Source: a bacterium (lineage in GTDB: Bacteria > Bacillota_I > Bacilli_A > RFN20 > CAG-826). From it: a stretch of 8,856 nt of DNA. The position numbers and the translations under genes were made by a program. Positions 1 to 7,594 of the stretch are shown here, one piece after another (position 1 is the stretch's first letter; each line of letters opens with the position of its first letter). The notes under the pieces were generated by a model, which had not been told where the DNA came from, ran no database searches, and worked only from the letters and a program-made list of their open reading frames with translations. Location: NCBI GenBank assembly GCA_019421105.1, contig JAHZFY010000047.1, forward strand, positions 1 through 8,856, read 5' to 3'.

Positions 1-1
1 G

Positions 2-307
2 CTACCTTGTTATAAAAACGCCGGAATTATATCCATTTTAGAAGCTATGGCAGCCCAGTGTGAATTAATTATAAGAAAGCAAGATATTATCGAAGGTTTT
101 TTAAAAGATGGTGTCACCGCTCATATCGCATCTTTTAGTGAAACTATTGTCGCATTAACTAAAGACTGTTTAGAAGGCAAAATTAAATCCACTATCCATA
201 ATGCTTATGAAGAAGTAAAAAAATATTCTTTAGAAAACATGGGTCAACAATTAAAACAAATATATAGTGAAGAATTAAAACACAAAGGAGGGATTAAAGA
301 TGATTGA
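2..307 (+). CDS. GT4-like glycosyltransferase, C-terminal end (5' part outside window)
   Basis: The frame is open from position 2, and the residues before the ATG at 47 already look like family sequence, so this is the last ~101 residues of a longer protein and not an 86-aa one. The segment CYKNAGIISILEAMAAQ resembles the nucleotide-sugar-binding motif of GT-B fold glycosyltransferases (family GT4: small residue/Glu, seven residues, then LEAMA). It is followed by the usual FLKDGV loop, a degenerate helical stretch, and a closing KKYSLENMGQQLKQIY helix typical of the family's C-terminus. The first Glu of the E-x7-E motif appears to be Asn here; the second (LEAMA) is kept. The tail resembles diacylglycerol glucosyltransferases that make membrane glycolipids and lipoteichoic acid anchors in Bacillota, but the acceptor cannot be read from this fragment. 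It ends with TGA at 305-307, overlapping serS by 8 nt, so the two are probably co-transcribed. Confidence 0.75.
   Translation, partial: LPCYKNAGIISILEAMAAQCELIIRKQDIIEGFLKDGVTAHIASFSETIVALTKDCLEGKIKSTIHNAYEEVKKYSLENMGQQLKQIYSEELKHKGGIKDD
284..292 (+). promoter_or_regulatory. ribosome binding site of serS
   Basis: AAAGGAGGG lies 7 nt before the ATG at 300, inside the last codons of the glycosyltransferase gene. It is a near-perfect anti-16S match and fixes the serS start although the two coding regions overlap by 8 nt, which suggests translational coupling. Confidence 0.85.
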
Positions 308-1580
308 TGTAAATCTAATAAGAAGTAATCCAGAAAAAGTTCAAGAAGCTTTAAAAAGAAAATTATATGATGTTGATTTTGAACAATTTTTGATTTGGGA
401 CAAACAAAGAAAAGAATTGTTGATGGTTACCGAAAACAACAAAGCTGAACAAAACCGCTTATCTAAAAGCGTTCCTCAAGTAAAAAAAGATGGAGGCAAT
501 ATCAATGAAATTTTTGAAAAAGTTAAGCAATTAGCGGCTCAAAATAAAGAATTAGAAGTTAAACTTGCCGAAATTGAACAAAACATTTTTGATTTTGTCT
601 CTGCTTTACCAAACTTACCTGATGATGATTTATTAGGTGGTGGTAAAGAAAACAATAAACCAATTAGAAGTTATTTAACGAAACCTGAATTCGCTTTCAA
701 AGCCAAGGATCATATGGAATTATGTGAATCATTAGGTTTGATTGATTTTGAAAGAGGCGCAAAAATTGCTGGAAGAGGATCTTGGGTTTATACAAACTTA
801 GGTGCAAGACTAGAATGGGCTTTAATAAACTTCTTTATAAGCGAACATTTAAATGATTGCTACACATTCTTACTTCCTCCACATACTTTAAATGAACAAT
901 CTGGATTTGTTGCAGGACAATTCCCAAAATTTAAAGAAGATGTATTCTGGCTTGAAGGAGTGGAACCAAAAAGATTTATGCTTCCAACTGCTGAAACCGC
1001 ATTAGTGAATTATCATCGCGATGAGATTTTAAAACAAGAAGAATTACCTAAAAAATATTTTGCTTATACTCCTTGCTATCGAAAAGAAGCCGGAAGCTAT
1101 CGAACCGAAGAAAGAGGTACGATTCGTGGTTATCAATTCAATAAAGTTGAAATGGTTCAATATACAACTCAAGAAGGTAGCGATGCCGCTTTTGAAGAAA
1201 TGGTTAATAAAGCGGAAAGATTACTTCAAAAACTTGGATTGCATTATCAATTATCTAAATTAGCAGCGGGTGACATTTCTCATTCGATGGCAAGAACTTA
1301 TGACATCGAAGTTTGGATTCCATCCATTGGAATTTATAAAGAAGTATCATCGGTTTCTAATGCAAGAGATTATCAAGCAAGAAGAGGCAATATCCGTTAT
1401 AGAGATAAAGACACTAATAAGATTAAGTTTGCTCATACGCTAAATGGTTCTGGTTTAGCAACATCTAGAGTGTTCCCAGCTTTATTAGAACAACTTCAAC
1501 AAGAAGATGGTTCTGTTTTAATACCAGAATGTTTACAACCATTCATGGGCGGATTAAAAGTTTTAAAACCTATTAAATAA
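300..1580 (+). CDS. serS: seryl-tRNA synthetase
   Basis: Class II aminoacyl-tRNA synthetase that activates serine with ATP and charges tRNA-Ser (and tRNA-Sec where present) in the cytoplasm. The 426 aa are full length for bacterial SerRS. Residues ~27-105 form the charged, heptad-like N-terminal helical arm that contacts the long variable arm of tRNA-Ser. The catalytic core follows: the serine-site TAE motif at 230-232 (MLPTAETALVN), motif 2 at about 256-288 (TPCYRKEAGS then RG and FNKVEMV), and motif 3 at about 380-400 (TLNGSGLATSR, ATP-binding Arg 390), closing with QQEDGSVLIPE and MGG. Two details differ from the commonest bacterial form: motif 2 reads EAGSYRTEERG where many have EAGSAGRDTRG, and motif 3 has ATSRV rather than AVGRT. 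This fits a second SerRS clade seen in some Clostridia and relatives (from memory). The start is set by a strong ribosome binding site and the conserved MIDVNLIRSNPE N-terminus. An intrinsic terminator follows. Confidence 0.97.
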   Translation: MIDVNLIRSNPEKVQEALKRKLYDVDFEQFLIWDKQRKELLMVTENNKAEQNRLSKSVPQVKKDGGNINEIFEKVKQLAAQNKELEVKLAEIEQNIFDFVSALPNLPDDDLLGGGKENNKPIRSYLTKPEFAFKAKDHMELCESLGLIDFERGAKIAGRGSWVYTNLGARLEWALINFFISEHLNDCYTFLLPPHTLNEQSGFVAGQFPKFKEDVFWLEGVEPKRFMLPTAETALVNYHRDEILKQEELPKKYFAYTPCYRKEAGSYRTEERGTIRGYQFNKVEMVQYTTQEGSDAAFEEMVNKAERLLQKLGLHYQLSKLAAGDISHSMARTYDIEVWIPSIGIYKEVSSVSNARDYQARRGNIRYRDKDTNKIKFAHTLNGSGLATSRVFPALLEQLQQEDGSVLIPECLQPFMGGLKVLKPIK

Positions 1581-1586
1581 CAAATT

Positions 1587-1616
1587 AAAAGCAAGTACAA
1601 AAAACTTGCTTTTTTT
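1587..1616 (+). terminator. intrinsic terminator after serS
   Basis: The stem AGCAAGT (1590-1596) / ACTTGCT (1604-1610), extendable by three A-T pairs, has a 7-nt A-rich loop and runs into a T tract to 1616. It lies 7 nt after the serS stop codon and should end the glycosyltransferase-serS transcript. Confidence 0.85.
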
Positions 1617-1622
1617 GTGTAT

Positions 1623-1651
1623 AAAAAAACCAGGAAACAAATCCTGGTTTT
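1623..1651 (-). terminator. intrinsic terminator after ppdK
   Basis: AAAACCAGGA (1626-1635) pairs perfectly with TCCTGGTTTT (1642-1651) around a 6-nt loop. Read on the minus strand it is followed by a run of seven T, so it mainly ends ppdK. On the plus strand it is followed by TTTTAATTTT and could act as a back-up for serS. The two convergent genes are therefore separated by back-to-back terminators within 88 bp. Confidence 0.85.
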
Positions 1652-1668
1652 AATTTTACCTAAAGAAC

Positions 1669-4302
1669 TTATTTATTCTTTTTTGCCATGATAGCAGCTT
1701 GTGCAGCGGCTAATCTTGCAATTGGTACACGGTATGGTGAACAAGAGACATAATCTAATCCAGCATTATGGAAGAATTGAATTGATAATGGATCTCCACC
1801 ATGTTCGCCACAAACACCGATATGTAAATCTTTGTTTGCTTTACGACCATCTTCAACAGCAATTTTAATTAAGCGGCCAACACCTTTGGTATCAACGTGA
1901 GCAAATGGATCTTGTTCAAAGATTTTCTTGGAATAATAATCTGGTAAGAATTTGCCAGCATCATCACGAGAGAATCCATAAGTCATTTGTGTTAAGTCAT
2001 TTGTACCAAATGAATAGAAGCAAGCTTCTGGAGCAATTTCGCCAGATAATAAGGCTGCTCTTGGGATTTCAATCATTGTACCAATGTGGTATGTTAAGTT
2101 GGAATTGTTTTCTTTTAAGACTTTTTCTGCTTCTTCAACTAATACGGATTTAACGTATTTGAATTCTTTAACATCTAAGGTTAATGGAATCATGATTTCA
2201 GCAGTAATTTTCTTACCTAAATCTTTTTCTGCTTTAATTGCAGCTTCGATAATTGCACGAGCTTGCATACGGCCGATTTCTGGGTAAGAAACGTCTAAAC
2301 GGCAACCTCTATGACCCATCATTGGGTTGAATTCATGTAAGTAAGAAATTCTTTCTTTAACATGAGCAACAGTCATATTCATTGCTTTTGCTAATTCAGC
2401 AATCTTGTCTTCTTCTTGTGGTAAGAATTCGTGTAGAGGTGGGTCTAATAAACGGACGTTAACGTTTTTGCCTTCCATTGACATATATAATTGATAGAAG
2501 TCATCTCTTTGATATGGAAGTAAGTTAGCTAAAGCAGCTTCTCTATCTTCAACAGTTTCAGAAAGAATCATTTTTCTGACATGGAAGATACGTTCTGGGT
2601 TGAAGAACATGTGTTCAGTACGGCATAAACCGATACCTTCTGCACCAAATTTAGCAGCGGTGTTAGCATCACGTGGGGTGTCAGCGTTAGCACGGACATG
2701 TAATGTACGATATTCATCTGCCCAATCCATGATGCGTTTGAAATAACCACCTAATTCTGGATCGACTTTTTTGATTTCGCCAGCATAGACATTACCTGTA
2801 GAACCATCTAAGGAAATAACATCGTTTTCACCATAGACTTTTCCGCCTAAAGTTAATGTTTTTGCTTCTTCATCAATAACTGCGCTTGAGCAACCTGCGA
2901 CACAGCATTTACCCATACCACGAGCTACTACAGCAGCATGAGATGTCATACCACCTCTCATTGTTAAGATACCTTCAGAGGAAACCATACCGTCGATATC
3001 TTCTGGAGAAGTTTCAGCACGGACTAAAACAACTTTTTCTCCTGCTTCTTTACGTGCTTTTGCATCTTCAGCACTGAATGCAATTTTACCTGTTCCTGCA
3101 CCTGGAGATGCTGGTAAACCAACACCAATAGGTTCAGCGTTCTTTAATGCTTTTGGATCAAAGCTTTGGTGTAATAATGAATCTAATGCACCTGGTTCAA
3201 CACGGCAGACAGCTTCTTCTGGAGTAATTAAACCTTCATCAACTAAATCGCAAGCAATTTTTAAAGCAGCAGCAGCGGTACGTTTACCATTACGTGTTTG
3301 TAAGAAGTATAATTTTCCTTCTTCGACAGTAAATTCCATATCTTGCATATCTTTATAATGTTTTTCCATTCTTTCGATAACTGCTAAGAATTGTTTGTAA
3401 ACTTCTGGCATTCTTGCTTCTAATTCTTCGATGTGAAGTGGTGTACGAATACCAGCAACGACATCTTCACCTTGAGCGTTTGGTAAATATTCAGCAAAGA
3501 CTTTCTTTTCACCAGTAGATGGGGAACGAGAGAATGCAACACCTGTACCAGATGTTTCGCCTTTGTTACCAAATGCCATTGATTGGACGTTAACAGCAGT
3601 ACCCCATTCATATGGGATATTGTTCATTTTACGATATGTGTTAGCTCTTGGGTTGTCCCAGGAACGGAAGACCGCTGTGACAGCTTCAATTAATTGAACA
3701 TATGGATCAGTTGGGAAATCTTCACCAAATGTTTTCTTGTAATAGTCTTTATATTTTGCGACCAACACTTTTAATTCTTCTGCTGTGACTTCTGTGTCTA
3801 ATTTGTAACCACGTTCTTCTTTTAATTCATCTAACATTTTGTCCATTTCTGTTCTTGGATGACCTTTTGCGATGTTAGTGAACATTAAAATGAAACGGCG
3901 GTAGCAGTCTAAAGCAAATCTTTCATTATTTGTTTCTTTTGCTAAAACTGCAGCGGTTTGGTCATTAAGACCTAAATTTAAGATTGTGTCCATCATACCT
4001 GGCATAGAAACTCTAGCGCCAGAACGGACAGAGACTAATAATGGGTTGTGATCACCACCGAAAACTTTTCCGGTTTCAGCTTCAATACCTCTGACAGCTT
4101 CAAAGATTTCTTCTTTTAAATAGTCAGGTAAAGTTTTGTTGCTTTCATAATACAAAGTACATGCTTCAGTAGAAATTGTAAAACCTTGTGGAATTGGAAT
4201 ACCAACGTAAGTCATTTCTGCTAAGCCAGCACCTTTTCCTCCTAAAAGCTCTTTTCCTAAACCGTGAGCTTCTTTAAAAGAATAAACATATTTTTTTGAC
4301 AT
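1669..4302 (-). CDS. ppdK: pyruvate, phosphate dikinase
   Basis: Catalyses the reversible reaction pyruvate + ATP + Pi = PEP + AMP + PPi in the cytoplasm. It works either as a PPi-linked alternative to pyruvate kinase in fermentation or in the direction of gluconeogenesis. Starting at MSKKYVYSF gives 877 aa, the family's usual size, and every catalytic residue falls on the Clostridium symbiosum numbering: phospho-carrier His455 in GGMTSHAAVVARG, Arg561, Arg617, Glu745, Asn768 and Cys831 in GVCGEHGG. Domain order is the N-terminal ATP-grasp nucleotide domain (about 1-340, with LGGKGAGLAEM and SVRSGARVSMPGMMDT), the central phosphohistidine domain (about 390-505), and the C-terminal PEP/pyruvate barrel (about 515-874). 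The frame continues 25 codons upstream, but those residues are not family-like, and a strong AGGAGG sits 6 nt before the ATG at 4302. Thr453, the regulatory phosphorylation site in plants, is present, but no PPDK regulatory protein gene is in view. Arg codons include many CGT, whereas the ABC genes use almost only AGA, which suggests high expression. Monocistronic, with its own terminator. Confidence 0.97.
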   Translation of the reverse strand: MSKKYVYSFKEAHGLGKELLGGKGAGLAEMTYVGIPIPQGFTISTEACTLYYESNKTLPDYLKEEIFEAVRGIEAETGKVFGGDHNPLLVSVRSGARVSMPGMMDTILNLGLNDQTAAVLAKETNNERFALDCYRRFILMFTNIAKGHPRTEMDKMLDELKEERGYKLDTEVTAEELKVLVAKYKDYYKKTFGEDFPTDPYVQLIEAVTAVFRSWDNPRANTYRKMNNIPYEWGTAVNVQSMAFGNKGETSGTGVAFSRSPSTGEKKVFAEYLPNAQGEDVVAGIRTPLHIEELEARMPEVYKQFLAVIERMEKHYKDMQDMEFTVEEGKLYFLQTRNGKRTAAAALKIACDLVDEGLITPEEAVCRVEPGALDSLLHQSFDPKALKNAEPIGVGLPASPGAGTGKIAFSAEDAKARKEAGEKVVLVRAETSPEDIDGMVSSEGILTMRGGMTSHAAVVARGMGKCCVAGCSSAVIDEEAKTLTLGGKVYGENDVISLDGSTGNVYAGEIKKVDPELGGYFKRIMDWADEYRTLHVRANADTPRDANTAAKFGAEGIGLCRTEHMFFNPERIFHVRKMILSETVEDREAALANLLPYQRDDFYQLYMSMEGKNVNVRLLDPPLHEFLPQEEDKIAELAKAMNMTVAHVKERISYLHEFNPMMGHRGCRLDVSYPEIGRMQARAIIEAAIKAEKDLGKKITAEIMIPLTLDVKEFKYVKSVLVEEAEKVLKENNSNLTYHIGTMIEIPRAALLSGEIAPEACFYSFGTNDLTQMTYGFSRDDAGKFLPDYYSKKIFEQDPFAHVDTKGVGRLIKIAVEDGRKANKDLHIGVCGEHGGDPLSIQFFHNAGLDYVSCSPYRVPIARLAAAQAAIMAKKNK

Positions 4303-4304
4303 AC

Positions 4305-4358
4305 AGAACCTCCTCAAGTTCTTGTCCGACCATATAAAAAATTGAATAAGTCGGAACT
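4305..4358 (-). promoter_or_regulatory. structured leader and ribosome binding site of ppdK
   Basis: The AGGAGG (4309-4314) is 6 nt from the ATG at 4302. It lies mostly in the loop of a 5-bp stem (AGAAC 4318-4322 with GTTCT 4305-4309, minus-strand reading). A second stem just upstream pairs TCCGAC (4350-4355) with GTCGGA (4325-4330) over a 19-nt AT-rich loop. An alternative pairing of AGTTC (4354-4358) with GAACT (4317-4321) would exclude the small stem and leave the ribosome site open. The ribosome site is certain; a regulatory role for the stems is inference. Confidence 0.45.
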
Positions 4359-4369
4359 CACGCTTTAAT

Positions 4370-4387
4370 ATTATCATAAATGATAAT
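4370..4387 (-). promoter_or_regulatory. palindromic candidate operator in the ppdK promoter
   Basis: A perfect 8-bp inverted repeat with a 2-nt centre, ATTATCAT-AA-ATGATAAT. It overlaps the best -10 candidate of ppdK, so a bound protein could repress transcription. The identity of the protein is unknown. In this AT-rich gap a chance palindrome is possible, though 16 matched positions is more than expected. Confidence 0.35.
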
Positions 4388-4401
4388 GATTTTGGTATTA
4401 A
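4373..4401 (-). promoter_or_regulatory. candidate promoter of ppdK
   Basis: On the minus strand a TATGAT -10 (4378-4373, 5 of 6 to consensus) lies 17 nt after a weak TTAATA -35 (4401-4396, 4 of 6). This would give a leader of about 65 nt holding the hairpins. An overlapping TG-n-TAATAT extended -10 five bases downstream is an alternative. The choice is weakly supported because the whole gap is AT-rich. Confidence 0.35.
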
Positions 4402-4461
4402 AAACGAAAAAAATTCTATTTTTTGTTAATTTTTAAAATTGTGAATATTTCAAAAATTATA

Positions 4462-4491
4462 AAAATAAAAAAAGAAGTAGTAAACTACTTC
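4462..4491 (-). terminator. intrinsic terminator of the ABC exporter operon
   Basis: GAAGTAG (4474-4480) pairs perfectly with CTACTTC (4485-4491) around a 4-nt loop; on the minus strand it is followed by seven T, an A and five more T. It begins 7 nt after the stop codon of the second ABC gene, so the tetR-ABC-ABC transcript ends here before the ppdK promoter. Confidence 0.88.
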
Positions 4492-4498
4492 CTTTGTA

Positions 4499-6361
4499 TT
4501 ATGACTCAACATTATCTTGCTTAGCCATTGGATTGTTACCAGAGAATTGAGCGTTGTATAATTCTGAGTAGAACCCACCTTTTTTAAGCAATTCTTCATG
4601 GTTTCCACTTTCGATAATCGATCCTTTGTTCATAACGATGATCATTTTAGCGTTTTTAATAGTGGATAATCTATGGGCGATGATAAACGATGTTTTTCCA
4701 ATCATCAATTTATCTAAAGCATCTTGAATTTGCATCTCTGTTCTTGTATCGACACTCGATGTTGCTTCATCTAAAATCAATATTTTTGGTAAAGAGACAA
4801 TCGCTCTAGCGATGGTAATAAGTTGTCTTTGACCTTGAGATATGTTTGTACCATCTTCATTTAACATAAAGTCATATCCATTTGGTAAGGTTTTAATGAA
4901 GTGATGGGCATGAGCTGCTTTTGCTGCTTCGACGATTTCTTCATCTGTAGCATCGCTTCTTCCATATTTGATGTTATCTTTTATAGATCCTGCGAATAAC
5001 CAAGTATCTTGTAAGACCATGCCGACCGCCCCTCTTAGCGCTTTTCTTGAATAATGTCTTATATCGTTTCCATCCAATATGATTTCTCCGTTATCAACAT
5101 CATAAAATCTCATCAACAAATTAACGATAGTGGTTTTCCCGGCGCCAGTTGGACCAACGATAGCGACACTATCGCCTTGATTGACTTTTAGGTTCATTGA
5201 TTTAATAAGTTCTTTATTTTTATCATAACTAAAATCAACATTATTAATGTTTATATTTCCAATGATTGGGTCTTCGCTGTCGATGCAATCTACGTCTTCT
5301 TTTGGTTCTTCTTTTTCATCTAATAATTCATAGATTCTTTCTGCGGCCGCGATTACACCTTGAATTGTTGAGGCTAATTCACCAAGTTGTTGGAACGGTT
5401 GTTGGAACATTTGTAGATAAATAAAGAAAGCGGCAATTGTACCTATTTCTTCAGCAGACATAGTCAACGCTCCGACCACGCTTACAGCAACGTAACCAAG
5501 ATTATTAACAAATCTTATCGAAGGGAAAATCAAAAATGATAACCATCTAGATTTCCAATCAGCTCTTTTCATCGTATCAGATAAAACATTGAATTGATCA
5601 AGAGCGTCTTGTTCTTTATTGAACAATTTAACAACGCTAAATCCAGCGTATTGTTCTTCGGCATGACCTTCAACATCACCTAAGGCATTTTGATAAGTAA
5701 CATATTGTTTTTGAGACTTTTTAGCAATGAAAACCGTTATTAATATAGATAAAGGCAATGTTGCAATAACAACTAATGATAATTTCCATGACATGACAAA
5801 CATGATAATTACCACTGCGATTAATAAGGCTATACCATTAATCGATTGATTAATAATCATAGACATCGATCTTGAAATGGTGTCGACATCGTTAGTACCT
5901 CTTGATAATATTTCTCCAACCGCATGGCTGTCATAGTATGAAAACGGTAATAAATCTAGTTTAGATTTGATTTTTTGTCTTAATCTAAAACCATAATTAG
6001 CAGAGATTTTGGCAACAGTAAATTCAGCAATCCAAGTAATAAAGGCACCGGTAAAATAAAACCCTACAATGACACCAAAGCCTTTAAAAACTTCTGGCCA
6101 TACTATTTTATAAATACCATCAATAATAATCACATAAGTTCCATCAGCATGAGGGTTTAACATGTCTATAGTTATGCCATTGATGACTTTTTGCAAATAC
6201 ATTGGAGACAACGCTGTTAAAATAGCTGATCCAATCAATAACAAAGCAACAATTATTAAAATAGCGGATGATGATTTAAATTCTTTTATTAATCTTTTAG
6301 ATGTTCCTTTAAAATTTTTGATTTTAGCAGTGGTGCGAACACCTGGTCCTCTTGGTGGCAT
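4499..6361 (-). CDS. heterodimeric multidrug-type ABC exporter, subunit 2 (catalytic ATP site)
   Basis: Half-transporter of 620 aa: an exporter-type membrane domain (about 1-340, six predicted helices starting near residue 32) fused to an ATP-binding domain (about 365-605). Visible motifs are Walker A GPTGAGKTT (403-411), Q-loop Gln451, signature ISQGQRQ (507-513, variant of LSGGQ), Walker B ILILDE with catalytic Glu532, and switch His563 in IAHRLSTI. An intact Glu and His with a variant signature is the pattern of the second partner in TM287/288, BmrCD and LmrCD heterodimers: its Walker motifs make the active site with the LSGGQ of subunit 1, and its weak signature completes the degenerate site. 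The MPPRGPG start is also characteristic of this partner. It is preferred over an ATG nine codons upstream because AAGGGGGTGA stands 5 nt ahead and the start lies 1 nt after the stop of subunit 1. The substrate is unknown. The coding region is intact, but its partner gene is broken. Confidence 0.93.
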   Translation of the reverse strand: MPPRGPGVRTTAKIKNFKGTSKRLIKEFKSSSAILIIVALLLIGSAILTALSPMYLQKVINGITIDMLNPHADGTYVIIIDGIYKIVWPEVFKGFGVIVGFYFTGAFITWIAEFTVAKISANYGFRLRQKIKSKLDLLPFSYYDSHAVGEILSRGTNDVDTISRSMSMIINQSINGIALLIAVVIIMFVMSWKLSLVVIATLPLSILITVFIAKKSQKQYVTYQNALGDVEGHAEEQYAGFSVVKLFNKEQDALDQFNVLSDTMKRADWKSRWLSFLIFPSIRFVNNLGYVAVSVVGALTMSAEEIGTIAAFFIYLQMFQQPFQQLGELASTIQGVIAAAERIYELLDEKEEPKEDVDCIDSEDPIIGNININNVDFSYDKNKELIKSMNLKVNQGDSVAIVGPTGAGKTTIVNLLMRFYDVDNGEIILDGNDIRHYSRKALRGAVGMVLQDTWLFAGSIKDNIKYGRSDATDEEIVEAAKAAHAHHFIKTLPNGYDFMLNEDGTNISQGQRQLITIARAIVSLPKILILDEATSSVDTRTEMQIQDALDKLMIGKTSFIIAHRLSTIKNAKMIIVMNKGSIIESGNHEELLKKGGFYSELYNAQFSGNNPMAKQDNVES

Positions 6362-6362
6362 A

Positions 6363-7586
6363 TTATTCACCCCCTTCTTCTTCGTCATTTGGACGATTTT
6401 GAAGTTGTTTTTTCATATTTATTGTCTTTTCAATTTCCTCTTTATCTAATTGCGACATAACAATTTGTTGATAAACAGGACAATTTAATAACAGCTCATC
6501 ATGTTTTCCTTGTCCTGCAATTTCACCATCGTTTAAAACGATAATGTTATCTGCATCAAGAATAGAAGATACTCTTTGAGCGACTACGATAACTGAAGAA
6601 TTGCCGACATATTCTTTTAAAGCTGTCCTTAATTTAATATCGGTTTTAAAGTCTAAAGCTGAAAAAGAATCATCGAATATATAAATTTCAGGTTTTTTAA
6701 CTAACGCTCTTGCTATGGATAATCTTTGCTTTTGTCCACCAGAGAAGTTTTTACCACCTTGTGCTACTTCAGAATCTATTCCTTTTTCTTTTTTGCTGAC
6801 AAAACGATATGCTTGGGCAACTTGTAAAGCTTTAATTAAATCCTCTTCGCTTGCGTTTGAATCACCATATAATAAATTTTCTTTAATAGTACCTTTAAAC
6901 AATCTTGCCTGTTGAGGAACAAAGCCAATTTTGTCTCTTAGGTCATGTTGGGTGTAATTTCTAACATCAACGTTATCCACTAATACTTGCCCTTCGCTGA
7001 CGTCATAAAATCTAGGAATTAAATTTATAATTGAAGATTTACCAGATCCAGTAGAACCAATAATAGCGGTGGTTTCACCAGGTTTTACTTTAAATGAGAT
7101 ATTTTTTAAAGTTGGTTCGCTAGCATCAGGAAAAGTGAAAGTTACATTTTTAAACTCAACGCTGCATTTATCTTTTTCATTTATTTGATTTACATCGATT
7201 GGGTTTTCTGGATCTTTAATTAATGTAGAAGTGTCTATAACCGCAAAGACACGTTTAGCACAGGCATTTGCGTTTGGTAGTTGAATAAACACCATACCTA
7301 ACATTAAAAATGACATCATAATATTCGTGGAATAGTTTGCGACATTGATCGTATTTACAAACACATCGCTATGTATACCAACACTTGAATTATTAATCAT
7401 AATAAATCCAACAAAGAACACAGCTATGTATGTTAAATTAAACATAATATTTATTATTGGAGAAACAAATGACATCGTCCTATTAACTTTAATAACAGTC
7501 TTTGTCATCGCTTCGTTTTTAATTGTGAATTTAGCGTATTCTTCTTCTTGTTGGTTGAACGCTCTTACTACTCTAACACCGGTCAA
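6363..7586 (-). CDS. ABC exporter subunit 1, C-terminal fragment (helices 5-6 and ATP-binding domain)
   Basis: The frame is open from 7598, and TTG at 7586 is the first possible start, but its purine-rich stretch is only 1 nt away, so independent translation is doubtful. Counting from the TTG, two hydrophobic segments (about 40-63 and 83-104) are the last membrane helices. The ATP-binding domain follows: Walker A GSTGSGKSS (177-185), Q-loop PQQ (224-226), a perfect FSGGQKQ signature (281-287), Walker B IYIFDD with Asp306 in place of the catalytic Glu, and Gln337 in place of the switch His (VVAQRVSSI). These two substitutions mark the degenerate site of heterodimeric exporters. The acidic tail (DEEEGGE) is partly made by the codons that also form the ribosome binding site of subunit 2. 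Confidence 0.8.
   Translation of the reverse strand: MTGVRVVRAFNQQEEEYAKFTIKNEAMTKTVIKVNRTMSFVSPIINIMFNLTYIAVFFVGFIMINNSSVGIHSDVFVNTINVANYSTNIMMSFLMLGMVFIQLPNANACAKRVFAVIDTSTLIKDPENPIDVNQINEKDKCSVEFKNVTFTFPDASEPTLKNISFKVKPGETTAIIGSTGSGKSSIINLIPRFYDVSEGQVLVDNVDVRNYTQHDLRDKIGFVPQQARLFKGTIKENLLYGDSNASEEDLIKALQVAQAYRFVSKKEKGIDSEVAQGGKNFSGGQKQRLSIARALVKKPEIYIFDDSFSALDFKTDIKLRTALKEYVGNSSVIVVAQRVSSILDADNIIVLNDGEIAGQGKHDELLLNCPVYQQIVMSQLDKEEIEKTINMKKQLQNRPNDEEEGGE
6367..6376 (-). promoter_or_regulatory. ribosome binding site of ABC subunit 2
   Basis: Minus-strand AAGGGGGTGA, one mismatch from AAGGAGGTGA, 5 nt before the ATG at 6361. It is embedded in the last codons of subunit 1, and stop and start are separated by 1 nt (TAA-T-ATG), a typical coupling arrangement. 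It decides the start against the ATG at 6388. Confidence 0.75.
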
Positions 7587-7594
7587 ACCTTCTC

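Noticed and set aside
47..307. A complete 86-aa protein starting at the ATG at 47
   Set aside because: The frame is open back to position 2 and the residues before the ATG belong to the glycosyltransferase motif; there is also no ribosome binding site before 47.
1905..3077. Several 60-82 aa open frames antisense to ppdK
   Set aside because: They are shadows of the strongly coding minus-strand gene, with no ribosome sites and no family-like sequence.
4303..4377. A 25-residue N-terminal extension of PPDK from an ATG at 4377
   Set aside because: The extension has no family similarity, would cover the promoter and hairpins, and lacks a ribosome site; the ATG at 4302 gives exact reference numbering of the catalytic residues.
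4370..4387. A Fur/PerR-type metal box
   Set aside because: The half-sites run ATTATC...GATAAT, the reverse of the usual GATAAT...ATTATC order, and PPDK is not a typical metal-regulated gene, so only an unnamed operator is proposed.
6162..6449. A 95-aa hydrophobic plus-strand frame across the junction of the two ABC genes
   Set aside because: It is antisense to coding sequence on both sides; its hydrophobicity reflects the complementary strand of membrane-helix and Lys-rich codons.
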